Assembly (NCBI GenBank): GCA_964358545.1
Contig: CAYHQN010000003.1
Coordinates: 19,063-83,062, forward strand
From: CAINVV01 sp031432175
GTDB lineage: Bacteria; Bacteroidota; Bacteroidia; Bacteroidales; Prolixibacteraceae
Direction of reading: 5' to 3'
Length of the DNA stretch: 64,000 nucleotides
Shown here: positions 55,410-64,000 of the stretch, in pieces
Layout: each line of letters opens with the position of its first letter
Position numbering within the stretch: position 1 is the first letter of the stretch
Translations under genes and position numbers: made by a program
Notes under the pieces: model-generated
The model's input: only the letters and a program-made list of their open reading frames with translations
Told to the model about the DNA's origin: nothing
Databases searched by the model: none

Positions 55410-56063
55410 ATGGATAACGAGGATATACAAAAAGAGCGATTTCAGGAATGGGTTGAACCGATAAAGAAACTCTTCTACGCATATGGGTTGAAAAACCTGA
55501 GCATGGACGACTTGAGTCGCAGTTTAGGTATATCAAAAAAGACACTCTATACCTACGTAAAGAACAAAGAGGACCTGATTGAGAAAATCTTCCTTTATCA
55601 GGAGTCAATAGTGTTCAAAATGGGTGAGAAAATTGATGGTACCTCCATCAATGCCATAGAAAAACTATTGCGAATCAGCCAGTTGGTGCACGACGAATTG
55701 AAACAAATCAACCCTATGATTCAATTCGAAATGAAAAAATATTACGCTGCGATTTTTGAAGCCTACGTGGAGAAAAAGCGAATCCAGGTGTTTGAGGGGA
55801 TGAAAATCAATATGCAGCAGGGAATAGCTGAAAAACTTTACAGGGACGATATAAACATTGATGTGGTTGCCACAATATATCTTAACAGCTTCATAGAACT
55901 TCACAATTCAGATATCTGTAAAGTACTGGATATAAACTTTCTTAAGCTTTTTGAAGTGTTGTTTGAAAATCATATCAGAGGCATCTCTACCCCTGCCGGT
56001 ATCGCTTACTTTGAATCAAGAAAAAACGAAATTTTAGAATATATTAACACAAATAAAAAATAA
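55410..56063 (+). CDS. TetR family repressor of the efflux operon
   Basis: 217 residues from the ATG at 55410, with GGAG five bases ahead. The helix-turn-helix is ALKNLSMDDLSRSLGISKKTLYTYVKNKEDLI-type (about 24-58: NLSMDDLSRSLGISKKTLY). The C-terminal helices, which bind the inducer and dimerise, show no close family. It is the first gene of a four-gene unit with TolC, membrane-fusion and RND genes at 5, 1 and 18 bases. It probably represses the whole operon, itself included, through the dyad. Confidence 0.93.
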   Translation: MDNEDIQKERFQEWVEPIKKLFYAYGLKNLSMDDLSRSLGISKKTLYTYVKNKEDLIEKIFLYQESIVFKMGEKIDGTSINAIEKLLRISQLVHDELKQINPMIQFEMKKYYAAIFEAYVEKKRIQVFEGMKINMQQGIAEKLYRDDINIDVVATIYLNSFIELHNSDICKVLDINFLKLFEVLFENHIRGISTPAGIAYFESRKNEILEYINTNKK

Positions 56064-56068
56064 CAACT

Positions 56069-57409
56069 ATGTCATTTTCTTTTCGTTATCTGCTTTTGAT
56101 AACCATTATTTCACTTATCCTTGGCACAGATAAAACCGAAGCCCAGGATTCCTTGCACCTCTCTCTACAGGAGGCCCGACGTCTGGCTTTCGAAAACAAC
56201 ACCAACATCAGGAATTCAACTTTGGATATGGAGATCGCAAGAAAGAAAATCTGGGAAACAACAGCCATAGGATTGCCACATGTCGATTCAAAAGCTGCCT
56301 ATCAATTTCTTCCCAACGTCCCCACTTTGCCTCCGGGTACAATGGGACCGGGTACACCGGCAGTTGAACTCGGTGTGAAGAACAATGCAACTTTCGATGT
56401 AACTGCCTCACAGCTTCTTTTCAACGGATCCTATCTGGTTGGATTAAAAGCTATGAAGACCCTTTACCTGCAAACGAACGAGAATAAAGAAAAAATAGTA
56501 CAGGATATTAATGAATCAGTCATTAACACCTATTATATGATTCTTGTCGGTGAAGAGAGCCTTAAAAATCTTCAGAAGAATCTCGACAACGTAAAAAAAA
56601 CGGCATATGAAATAACCGAAATGAACAAACAGGGTTTTGTAGAAAAAACCGATGTTGACCAACTCGAACTTACAGCCAATAACCTGAAGAATGCCATGAA
56701 TCAGGTAAAAGGGAATTTAGATGTGGCCAACAGGCTCCTTAAAATTATCCTGGGCCTGGATGTAAACAAAAACGTGGTTTTGACCGAATCACTTACTACC
56801 GGCCAGACTCTCCCGGTAATTGTAAACTCACTGGTCAATGAGACATTTAACATCGATAAAAATATTGATTACCGGATCATTAAAACGGCTACTGACCTTT
56901 CAAAACTCGAATACCAAAATGCCATAGCAGCCTATATGCCTGTGATCTCGGGGTTTTATAGCCATACAGAAAAAGTGAACAAACCCGCGTTTGATTTTAC
57001 AGTGAAAGATATATTTGGAGTTAATGTAAGTCTGCCGATTTTCAGCAGCGGACAAAGAATGGCAGCCGTTTCCCAGAAAAAGCTGGCTATCAGTAAAATG
57101 GATAATACCAAACAGCTTGTCTACAACAACCTGATGATGCAGGCAGATCAGTTCCAGACAGATTTAAAGCTTAAATATGAGAAGTATGAAATACAAGGGA
57201 AGAGTCTGGCGCTTTCTGACGAAATATACCAGCGTACCCTGGAAAAGTATAGAAACGGTGTATCAACCAGTATGGATCTGACAACTACCCAGAATCAATA
57301 TCTGACAGGTCTTTCCAGTTATTATCAGAGTATATATGATCTGGTAATAGCAAAGACCAAACTGGAAAAATTGTACAATATAAACCAGGAAATCAATAAA
57401 AAACAGTAA
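56069..57409 (+). CDS. TolC-type outer-membrane efflux channel
   Basis: 446 residues with a signal peptide (1-25, ending in TEA). Two TolC repeats: LSLQEARRLAFENNTNIRNSTLDMEIARKKIWE near the start and the second after about residue 260 (DYRIIKTATDLSKLEYQNAIAAYMP). Long coiled-coil helices make the periplasmic tunnel. It would form a trimeric exit duct with the adjacent fusion protein and RND pump. Confidence 0.93.
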   Translation: MSFSFRYLLLITIISLILGTDKTEAQDSLHLSLQEARRLAFENNTNIRNSTLDMEIARKKIWETTAIGLPHVDSKAAYQFLPNVPTLPPGTMGPGTPAVELGVKNNATFDVTASQLLFNGSYLVGLKAMKTLYLQTNENKEKIVQDINESVINTYYMILVGEESLKNLQKNLDNVKKTAYEITEMNKQGFVEKTDVDQLELTANNLKNAMNQVKGNLDVANRLLKIILGLDVNKNVVLTESLTTGQTLPVIVNSLVNETFNIDKNIDYRIIKTATDLSKLEYQNAIAAYMPVISGFYSHTEKVNKPAFDFTVKDIFGVNVSLPIFSSGQRMAAVSQKKLAISKMDNTKQLVYNNLMMQADQFQTDLKLKYEKYEIQGKSLALSDEIYQRTLEKYRNGVSTSMDLTTTQNQYLTGLSSYYQSIYDLVIAKTKLEKLYNINQEINKKQ

Positions 57410-57410
57410 T

Positions 57411-58526
57411 ATGAAAAACACATTATTTACCCTGGCCATCCTTGCCACACTGGTCTCATGCAATCAAAGCAACGACAAAAAAGGAGAATTGGAAAAATTG
57501 AAAACTGACCGTGAAGTTCTGAATACAAAAATTTCAAAACTCGAATCTGAAATCAACCCAAATCAGCAAAAGGTTGAAAAGGCTATTCAGGTAAAGGCTT
57601 CAAAGCTAGAAACGACTCCTTTCAATCACTTTGTTGAAATTCAGGGTGTAGTTGATGCCGATCAAAACGTTTCGGTTAGTCCGCAAATCGGCGGAGTCGT
57701 ATCCAACGTTTATGTAAGAGAAGGTTCGGTTGTCAAAAAAGGTCAGATTATGGCTACGCTTGATGCCGAAGTGCTTAAACAGTCGGTCGAAGAGGTCAAA
57801 ACCCAGCTCGATATGGCCAATATCATTTATGAGAAACAGAAAAATCTTTGGGACAAGAAAATTGGTAGTGAAGTTCAGTTTCTTCAGGCCAAAACAAGCA
57901 AAGAGTCACTTGAAAGAAGAATCAAAACTTTGCAGGAACAAATCTCCATGGCCAGTGTCGTCTCTCCTATCAGTGGATCTGTCGAAAGTGTTCCTTTGAA
58001 AGTAGGACAAATGGCATCTCCCGGATTACCTACTTCTGTTATTAGGGTTATCAACATGTCTTCTGCCAAAATTACGGCTGAAGTTTCCGAAAATTTTGCC
58101 TCAAGGATCAAAAATGGCAACCAGGCTTTTATACGTTTCCCTGATCTTGGAAAAGAGATTGAATCCAAACTGAGCTTTACCAGTCGCTTCATTGATCCTT
58201 CCAACCGCACCTTCAAAATCGAATGCCGCTTTTCAACCAAAGAGTTCGAGTTGAGGGCCAACATGATTGCCTACGTAAAGATCAAAGATTATACCAATGA
58301 GACAGCATTGGTTCTTCCGGTAAACATCGTCCAGAGTAACCAGTCGGGAAAATTTGTTTATCTCGCTGTGAAGCAAGGTGATAAATTTTCAGCAGTTCGT
58401 AAAACGGTAACAACCGGAATGGATTACAATGGACAGACAGAAATTTTATCAGGACTTAATGCGGGTGATCAGGTTATTACTGCCGGATACCAGAACCTGA
58501 AAGAAGGTGAAGCTGTCATTTTCTAA
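57411..58526 (+). CDS. RND efflux periplasmic adaptor (membrane-fusion) lipoprotein
   Basis: 371 residues; LVSC (Cys17) lipobox. A coiled coil directly after the lipobox (KGELEKLKTDREVLNTKISKL) precedes the lipoyl/barrel-sandwich half VSVSPQIGGVVSNVYVREGSVVKKGQ, the hairpin (about 110-190) and the second lipoyl half SVVSPISGSVESVPLKVGQMAS. Beta-barrel and membrane-proximal domains follow. The added N-terminal coiled coil is unusual for a classical AcrA. It starts one base after the TolC stop. Confidence 0.93.
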   Translation: MKNTLFTLAILATLVSCNQSNDKKGELEKLKTDREVLNTKISKLESEINPNQQKVEKAIQVKASKLETTPFNHFVEIQGVVDADQNVSVSPQIGGVVSNVYVREGSVVKKGQIMATLDAEVLKQSVEEVKTQLDMANIIYEKQKNLWDKKIGSEVQFLQAKTSKESLERRIKTLQEQISMASVVSPISGSVESVPLKVGQMASPGLPTSVIRVINMSSAKITAEVSENFASRIKNGNQAFIRFPDLGKEIESKLSFTSRFIDPSNRTFKIECRFSTKEFELRANMIAYVKIKDYTNETALVLPVNIVQSNQSGKFVYLAVKQGDKFSAVRKTVTTGMDYNGQTEILSGLNAGDQVITAGYQNLKEGEAVIF

Positions 58527-58544
58527 TCGACAAATAAAAAAAAC

Positions 58545-61500
58545 ATGTCAAAAGATAAATCCTTTATCAAAGAATTTTTTGCAACCAGCTGGGCTGTAGA
58601 TAATAAAACAAGCGTCTATGTACTGATGACTATTATCTCCATTCTTGGTCTGTTAAATTATTACCAAATCCCGAAGGAGCAATTTCCGGAGGTCGTAATT
58701 CCATACATCATTGTCAACTCTCCATATCCGGGTACATCACCTGTAGATATTGAGAACCTGATAACACGTCCGGTAGAAAAACAGTTGAAATCTATCGCAG
58801 ATGTTAAAAAGATCACCAGTAACTCAGTGCAGGACTTTTCCTCCATCGTGGTTGAATTTGATCCAAGTGTAGCAGTTGAATCGGCCAAACAGCGCGTTCG
58901 GGATGCTGTTGACAAGGCAAAGAGGGATTTGCCAAGCGACCTGCCGGACCAACCCCAGATCATGGATGTGAACCTGGCAGAATTTCCGGTTATGTACATC
59001 AACATTTCGGGTAACTACGACCTCGACAAGCTGAAAAAATATGCCGAAATCATTCAGGATAGAGTTGAAGGTGTAAAAGAGATAACACGTGTCGACATTG
59101 TTGGAGCCCTGGAACGCGAGATTCAGATCAATTGCGACATTTTTAAGATGCAGGCTGCCCGTGTTACTTTTTCCGACATTGAAGGAGCGGTAGCCCGCGA
59201 GAACCTCACCATTTCGGGTGGTACCATTACCATGAACGGGACCAAAAATTCGGTTCGCCTTAAAGGTCAGTTTGAAAATGTACAGGACGTTCGAAACATT
59301 GTGGTGCATGCCTCCGGTGGCGCCTACATCAAACTGAGTGATTTGGCTGATGTGAGCGATAGTTTCAAGGAACAGGAGAGTTTTTCGCGACTGGATGGTA
59401 AAAACGTCATAACCCTGAATGTGATCAAGAAAAGTGGCACCAACCTGCTTGATGCTTCTGACCAGATAAAGGAAATTGTCTCTTCGGTTAAAGGCAAAGA
59501 GCTACCGGATGATCTCACCTTGACCATCTCCGGTGACCAAAGCCGGATGACCCGCAACACGCTGGAGGAGTTGAACAACACCATCATCATTGGTTTCATT
59601 CTGGTTACCATCGTATTGATGTTCTTCATGGGTTTTACCAATGCTTTCTTCGTTGGTCTTTCCGTGCCACTTTCCATGGCCATTGCCTACCTGGTCATTC
59701 CTAACATTGGATTTACGATGAACATGATCGTAATGTTTGCCTTCATTTTTGCCCTCGGAATTGTGGTGGATGATGCTATCGTAGTCATCGAAAACACCCA
59801 CAGGATGCATCAAAGACATAGGGATATACGGGTCGCGGCCAAACTTGCTGCCGGCGAGGTTTTCCTGCCAATCCTATCCGGCACGTTAACAACACTGGCA
59901 CCCTTTTCCCCATTGGCCTTCTGGCCCGGAATCGTAGGACAGTTCATGCATTACCTTCCTGTCACATTGATCATTACACTATTCGCATCACTCTTTGTCG
60001 CATATATATTCAATCCGGTATTTGCTGTATCTTTTATGGCGCATGAATACGATTCAGATGCAAAAGCGGAATGGAAACAAACGAAGAAGGTTTTGCTTGG
60101 AATGTTTGCCCTGGCTGTTGTCTTCTACCTCTTCAAATCTTTTGGGATAGGCAATTTCATCGTATTCGCGATCCTGATGGTATTCTTGTACCACCATGTC
60201 ATCCAATACTGGATCAAGTCGTTTCAGGAAAAATTCTGGCCAAAAATGATGGCTGGTTACGAAAACCAATTGCGTTGGGTTTTGCATGGTTATCGACCGG
60301 TATGGTTGCTTGGCGGAATGATCGTCCTTTTCTTCATCACTATAACCCTTACCGGAATTGTAAAGCCCAAAGTGCTTTTCTTCCCAGACAGTGATCCCAA
60401 CAGTATTATGGTATATGTGAAGATGCCCGGAGGAACTGATCAAAATGTAACCGACAGTGTTACGAAAATAGCAGAACATCGCGTCTATGATGCTATTGGA
60501 CAGCACAATCCGGATGTTGAATCTGTGATCTCCAACGTCACCGTAGGAGCCGACGAACAAGGATTTTCATCTGCCGGTAAACCATTCAACAGAGGCAAAA
60601 TATCCGTCAATTTTGTGGAATACAAGTATCGCACCACCGGAATCCCGACAACCAAATATCTCGATAAAGTTCGTAAATCAGTCGCCGATATTGCTGGAGC
60701 AGAAGTTACTGTTGGCAAGCAAAAAATGGGACCGCCAACGGGACAACCTATCAACATAGAGGTAACAAGCGAAAATATGGAAAATCTTGTTGCGGACGCC
60801 TACGCATTCCGCAACTACCTTGATTCACTGAATATCCCGGGGGTGGAAGAGCTGAAAACTGACTTTGAAATCAACTCACCGGAGGTCATGATCAACATCG
60901 ACCGCGACCGCGCTCAAAGAGCCGGATTGTCGACCGGTCAGATTGGTTTGGAACTCAGAACTGCCCTCTTCGGGAAGGAGATCTCAAAATTCAAAAAAGA
61001 TGAAGATGAATTTCCTATTACGCTGAGATATTCTAAGTTAACCCGCGAAAATATAAATTCACTGATCAATCTGGATATCACCTACCGGGATATGAACTCC
61101 GGGCAGCTTAGGACCATTCCTCTTTCAACGGTTGCCAAAATCGACTATTCCAGTTCCTATGCAGGTATAAAAAGATTGGATCAAAAACGGATCATTACAG
61201 TCTATTCCAATGTGATTTCCGGTTATTCTCCCAATGACATCGTGCCGAAAATCAAGCAATTAGCCAAAAATTATCCTTTGCATCAGGGTACGTCCATCAA
61301 GCTCACAGGAGAGCAGGAAGATCAGAATGAAACCTCGGCTTTCCTTTTGAGAGCAATGATTATAGCATTGGGCCTCATCTTCTTTATTCTGATCACCCAA
61401 TTTGGTTCAGTCAGCAAATCCATCATCATTCTGAGTGAGGTAATTTTCAGTGTGATAGGGGTATTGCTTGGCGTCATAATCTTCCGCATGGATCTGGTAA

Positions 61501-61934
61501 TCATGATGACCGGTTTGGGTGTTGTAGCACTTGGTGGCATCGTCGTTCGAAACGGGATATTGATCGTAGAGTTTTGCGACGAGATGAAGAAGAGGGGCAT
61601 GAAAACAAGAGATGCCATTGTACAAGCCGGAAAAATCAGGATAACTCCTGTTGTTCTTACAGCTTCTGCCACAATTTTGGGTTTGGTGCCTCTTGCAGTG
61701 GGTATGAACATCAACTTTCAAACCCTTTTCACTTCATTCAATCCACATCTTTACTTTGGTGGCGATAATGTTGCCTTCTGGGGACCACTCTCCTGGACCA
61801 TCATCTTCGGATTGAGCTTTGCGACATTCCTTACACTGCTATTCGTTCCGGCGCTCTACTATCTGGATTATATCATAAGGATCAAGAACCGCAGAAGAAA
61901 AAATCTAAAGAAAATCAAGGCCATCAATAGCTAA
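58545..61934 (+). CDS. RND-family efflux pump inner-membrane subunit (AcrB/MdtB-like)
   Basis: 1129 residues with 12 membrane helices and two large periplasmic loops. The proton-relay Asp pair is in GIVVDDAIVVIEN (helix 4). In helix 10 GGIVVRNGILIVEF has Arg where AcrB has Lys940. The porter domain includes NVTVGADEQGFSS and GQPINIEVTS. An extra stretch around residues 505-590 (KKVLLGMFALAVVFYLFKSF) adds hydrophobic segments between the two halves. It expels hydrophobic or cationic compounds using the proton gradient, with the adaptor and TolC of the same operon. Substrate unknown. Confidence 0.95.
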   Translation: MSKDKSFIKEFFATSWAVDNKTSVYVLMTIISILGLLNYYQIPKEQFPEVVIPYIIVNSPYPGTSPVDIENLITRPVEKQLKSIADVKKITSNSVQDFSSIVVEFDPSVAVESAKQRVRDAVDKAKRDLPSDLPDQPQIMDVNLAEFPVMYINISGNYDLDKLKKYAEIIQDRVEGVKEITRVDIVGALEREIQINCDIFKMQAARVTFSDIEGAVARENLTISGGTITMNGTKNSVRLKGQFENVQDVRNIVVHASGGAYIKLSDLADVSDSFKEQESFSRLDGKNVITLNVIKKSGTNLLDASDQIKEIVSSVKGKELPDDLTLTISGDQSRMTRNTLEELNNTIIIGFILVTIVLMFFMGFTNAFFVGLSVPLSMAIAYLVIPNIGFTMNMIVMFAFIFALGIVVDDAIVVIENTHRMHQRHRDIRVAAKLAAGEVFLPILSGTLTTLAPFSPLAFWPGIVGQFMHYLPVTLIITLFASLFVAYIFNPVFAVSFMAHEYDSDAKAEWKQTKKVLLGMFALAVVFYLFKSFGIGNFIVFAILMVFLYHHVIQYWIKSFQEKFWPKMMAGYENQLRWVLHGYRPVWLLGGMIVLFFITITLTGIVKPKVLFFPDSDPNSIMVYVKMPGGTDQNVTDSVTKIAEHRVYDAIGQHNPDVESVISNVTVGADEQGFSSAGKPFNRGKISVNFVEYKYRTTGIPTTKYLDKVRKSVADIAGAEVTVGKQKMGPPTGQPINIEVTSENMENLVADAYAFRNYLDSLNIPGVEELKTDFEINSPEVMINIDRDRAQRAGLSTGQIGLELRTALFGKEISKFKKDEDEFPITLRYSKLTRENINSLINLDITYRDMNSGQLRTIPLSTVAKIDYSSSYAGIKRLDQKRIITVYSNVISGYSPNDIVPKIKQLAKNYPLHQGTSIKLTGEQEDQNETSAFLLRAMIIALGLIFFILITQFGSVSKSIIILSEVIFSVIGVLLGVIIFRMDLVIMMTGLGVVALGGIVVRNGILIVEFCDEMKKRGMKTRDAIVQAGKIRITPVVLTASATILGLVPLAVGMNINFQTLFTSFNPHLYFGGDNVAFWGPLSWTIIFGLSFATFLTLLFVPALYYLDYIIRIKNRRRKNLKKIKAINS

Positions 61935-61961
61935 TTGATTTAGAAATAGATAGACGAGAAT

Positions 61962-61990
61962 AAAAGGGTTTCCAAATTGGAAACCCTTTT
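61962..61990 (+). terminator. Terminator of the efflux operon
   Basis: AAAAGGGTTTCC and GGAAACCCTTTT form a perfect stem with a minimal loop, 27 bases after the RND stop. The 3' T run makes it effective in both directions. Confidence 0.88.
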
Positions 61991-62091
61991 CCTGTTTTCC
62001 TCGGTTTTTTTGGATTTAAAAAAATGGTATTGAGAGACAACTAGTTACATCAATATTTTTGTAATTTTGGGTGGCTCGATTTTTATCCAAA

Positions 62092-62536
62092 ATGTTTATA
62101 CGCCAGAAAAACAACAAAAGCGGCACTGTCAGCATCCAGATTATCGATAAAAGCAGGGGCAGATATAAAACGGTCAAGACCATTGGTACAAGTATGGATC
62201 CATTGGCATTAGACCGGTTAAATGCCTAGGCCAAGGCCGAACTGATACGGTTGACCCAACAGCTCGATTTCAATTTTAACATCGACAAAGAGAAGGAATT
62301 AATTGATCTGTTCTTTAGAGGGATAGATAAAATCCGTTTAGTCGGTCCGGAACTAATACTTGGAAAACTATTTGACGAAATAGGTTTTTAACGGTATCAA
62401 AGATGAGCTTTTCAGGCATCTGGTCATAACCCGTCTGTGTTATCCCGTCAGCAAGCTAAAGACGACAGATTATCTGTTTAAATACAAGGGGATCAGCGTA
62501 GATGTCGAGCGGATCTACCGATATCTGGATAAGTGA
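62092..62536 (+). pseudogene. IS1634-type transposase remnant (N-terminal part)
   Basis: Begins at ATG 62092 with MFIRQKNNKSGTVSIQIIDKS, the start of IS1634-family transposases. An in-frame TAG (at 62227-62229) follows LDRLNA; the frame then goes on with AKAELIRL. A T insertion in the run before AACGG shifts the frame (GF-stop); after correction it reads NGIKDELFRHLVITRL and ends at YRYLDK-TGA. The catalytic DDE part is missing. No terminal inverted repeats are recognisable. An immobile fossil. Confidence 0.85.
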
Positions 62537-62709
62537 ATATTTCGAAAAATGCACTAACGTTTATAAGTACTATAAAACCATACATATACAACTAACGGGG
62601 GTTGTATAGGTTCAGGTTCATATTGTGGGCAAGAGTAAAAATAATAAAATAAATGCTTTACCATTATTATCATGGTAATTTTCATGTCATTCACCTTGTT
62701 TAAAAAAGA

Positions 62710-62750
62710 AAACCCGCCTGCCTCCTTTACATTCAAGGCATAGCGGGTTT
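62710..62750 (-). terminator. Terminator of the decayed DUF6261 gene
   Basis: AAACCCGC and GCGGGTTT form the outer stem, TGCC and GGCA the inner; a T-rich run follows in the minus direction. It lies 26 bases after the stop of the gene fragment. Confidence 0.75.
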
Positions 62751-62775
62751 GCTATTTCAAAAAATCGCGAACGGT

Positions 62776-62904
62776 TTATACGACCGATTTTGGTGTGTCC
62801 GTCTGAGGGGCGGCAGTGCGCCGCGCCAGCAGATCGGCGTAGTATTTACGGGCGGTGTTCTGCTGGCGGAGCGTTGTTGTGAAAAGCGGAGTGTAAAGGG
62901 ATTT
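62776..62904 (-). pseudogene. Tail of a DUF6261 gene (42 codons)
   Basis: Reads KSLYTPLFTTTL...NTARKYYADLLARR and a short tail to TAA. This matches the last 42 residues of the gene at 63.3 kb (ALNTPLFTTTL...NTARKYYADLLARR) with differences, so it is a separate, older copy whose front is lost. GC content is higher than in the surroundings, which suggests acquisition. Confidence 0.85.
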
Positions 62905-63294
62905 GAATTTTACTCTCAATTTCGGTATCTTTATATAAAGCGCAGAAACAGGAATTTAAGAAGAGATACTTGATCATGATTAGACCACAAACAATCATCC
63001 CGCATAATTATCAACAACAATAAAGGATGTTCAGATCGGTTTATCAAACGAAATATATTCGACCGACTGAACATTGGACAGATTATTGATGAAGTATGGC
63101 TGTATGAGAGAGGTAAAGTTAGATTATTGACAAAAAACAAAGGGTAGTGAACTACCCTTTGCAGTGCGACGTGCCGTGGCACACACTAAGAAGCCTAAAC
63201 TTCTATGCCACAAATATACGGCAGGAAAAATCAAAAGTCAAATAATTAAGGATATTTTTTTACAGCCTCACTTTTTTGACCAATCACCTACAAC
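62905..63294. other. Decayed intergenic zone between two DUF6261 copies
   Basis: An open frame without a start (62980-63147, ending RLNIGQIIDEVWLYERGKVR...NKG) looks protein-like, but I cannot assign it. AAAGGGTAG/CTACCCTTT (63139-63160) is a 9-bp hairpin with T-rich sequence after it in the minus direction. Nothing else is supported. Confidence 0.4.
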
Positions 63295-63933
63295 TTATTT
63301 GGCTGGTGTTGTTTCGTCAGCTCTAGTGGCAATGCGCCTTGCTAACAGATCGGCATAATACTTACGGGCAGTGTTTAGCAGGCTAAGCGTCGTTGTAAAA
63401 AGTGGCGTGTTGAGCGCTTTGGCCATGGCCAGCACATAGTCGCAAAATTCGCTGTATCTTTTGAACATCTCCATTCGAATGCCCTTCAGATCATAGGTTT
63501 CAGTCAGGGCGGTAGTGGTCATCCGTCCTCCAAACATGGTTTTGAAGGCTTCGTTGGCATTCGAAATCCGGGTTACATAACGTTCCATCTTCAAAAGACC
63601 GACTTTCGCGCTGTAGTTCGGGCCTGCCAGTTCACCGATCAGCTTATCGATGCCAATGGTTTCCGCTTCGTAATTTAAGCGGGTCAGGCTCGCAAACGTA
63701 TCGTACAAAATACGCAAGACCCGGCTGGCTTCGACTTCAGCTTCATCGTCAGAAATCGCGTAAAGTTTCAGGGCTAGTCCAAAAGCCTCCAGGGCTTTGT
63801 CGCGAAGGTCATCTGCCAACGCAATTTTTTCTGTTTTTTCCATCGTGCACACCTGGGAAAGCGCCTTTTCGTACTTTTCTGCATACCCTGCCAGATCTTT
63901 CACATAGGTAGTAAAGGGTGCATCGGTCAGCAA
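63295..63933 (-). CDS. DUF6261 family protein, N-terminus probably truncated
   Basis: 212 residues, largely helical (KYEKALSQV..., EASRVLRILYDTFASLTRLNYEAETIGIDKLI, ETYDLKGIRMEMFKRY). The family is common in Bacteroidota, often in multiple copies near mobile DNA, with unknown function. No ATG precedes the homologous region: the first start is a TTG at 63933, and a stop lies about 24 bases further up, so the usual first ~30 residues appear to be missing. A possible recent loss of the 5' end at the repeat next to it. Confidence 0.65.
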   Translation of the reverse strand: MLTDAPFTTYVKDLAGYAEKYEKALSQVCTMEKTEKIALADDLRDKALEAFGLALKLYAISDDEAEVEASRVLRILYDTFASLTRLNYEAETIGIDKLIGELAGPNYSAKVGLLKMERYVTRISNANEAFKTMFGGRMTTTALTETYDLKGIRMEMFKRYSEFCDYVLAMAKALNTPLFTTTLSLLNTARKYYADLLARRIATRADETTPAK

Positions 63934-63959
63934 AGCCGGATCTTTATTACTTCCTCATT

Positions 63960-64000
63960 TTGACCTCCCCCAACCCCTCCAAAGTTTAAGTCATTTGACT
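63960..64000. repeat. Half of a probable hairpin element (CCAAAGTTT element 3)
   Basis: A C-rich block followed by CCTCCAAAGTTTAAGTCA, then TT and TGACT at the window end. The last bases pair back on the preceding AGTCA, so the rest of the right arm is expected outside the window. Confidence 0.5.

Noticed and set aside
62980..63147. A 56-codon frame as a small gene
   Set aside because: It has no start codon with a ribosome site and no recognisable family; kept only as part of the decayed zone.
61935..64000. tRNA-associated integration site for the fossil island
   Set aside because: No tRNA-like cloverleaf or direct flanking repeat was found at either side.

Overview
The window reads as a chromosomal scaffold segment from a member of the Bacteroidota, most likely an environmental or gut Bacteroidales/Marinilabiliales-type bacterium. 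The evidence is a SusC/SusD pair with FecR and an ECF sigma factor, a 729-residue type III glutamine synthetase, Bacteroidota-typical families (DUF4294, DUF3127, DUF6261, DUF3823, NagB fused to a PIG-L/LmbE domain) and several promoters of the TTTG-N19-TAnnTTTG form. A run of exactly 100 N inside mfd shows that this is a draft or metagenome-derived assembly. No tRNA, rRNA or CRISPR array was seen.

Left third (1-18.2 kb, nearly all minus strand): a polysaccharide utilisation locus. Reading with transcription from right to left: FecR anti-sigma factor, SusC with an STN signalling domain, SusD, a DUF3823 surface lipoprotein, a terminator, then a GH92 alpha-mannosidase, a GH2 beta-mannosidase broken by a stop codon and a frameshift, a Tat-type sulfatase, a GxGYxYP putative glycoside hydrolase, a clan-A-like glycoside hydrolase lipoprotein and a beta-helix (pectate-lyase-like) protein cut by the window edge. 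Together they point to a mannose-containing, possibly sulfated glycan. The ECF sigma gene lies divergently and runs into mfd.

Middle (18.8-37.3 kb): housekeeping and mixed genes. These are mfd, a DUF4294 protein, the NagB/LmbE fusion, a GHL10 hydrolase, a TonB-dependent receptor, glnN, a Gfo/Idh/MocA oxidoreductase facing a DUF1080 protein (possible 3-keto-glycoside chemistry), an HpcH-type aldolase, an ABC-F ATPase and rlmB.

Nitrogen block (37.4-46.6 kb): a small outer-membrane beta-barrel protein, a PII protein and an ammonium transporter form one operon. They are followed by an Lrp/AsnC regulator, a second ammonium transporter, a nitroreductase, an M64 peptidase, an MscS channel and a second, closely similar Lrp/AsnC regulator. 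C-tract/T-tract motifs sit upstream of both glnN and the PII operon and may be a shared nitrogen-control element.

Right part (46.6-64 kb): a DUF3127 protein with an SSB-like tail, FKBP isomerase, ApbE, MnmD, MATE transporter, Sua5/YciO, ComEC, peptide deformylase and RuvX, then a TetR-TolC-MFP-RND efflux operon with a palindromic operator in its promoter. The end is a decayed zone with an IS1634-type transposase remnant and one fragmentary plus one longer DUF6261 gene. Three long hairpin elements sharing the core CCAAAGTTT are scattered at 32.9, 51.1 and 64.0 kb.
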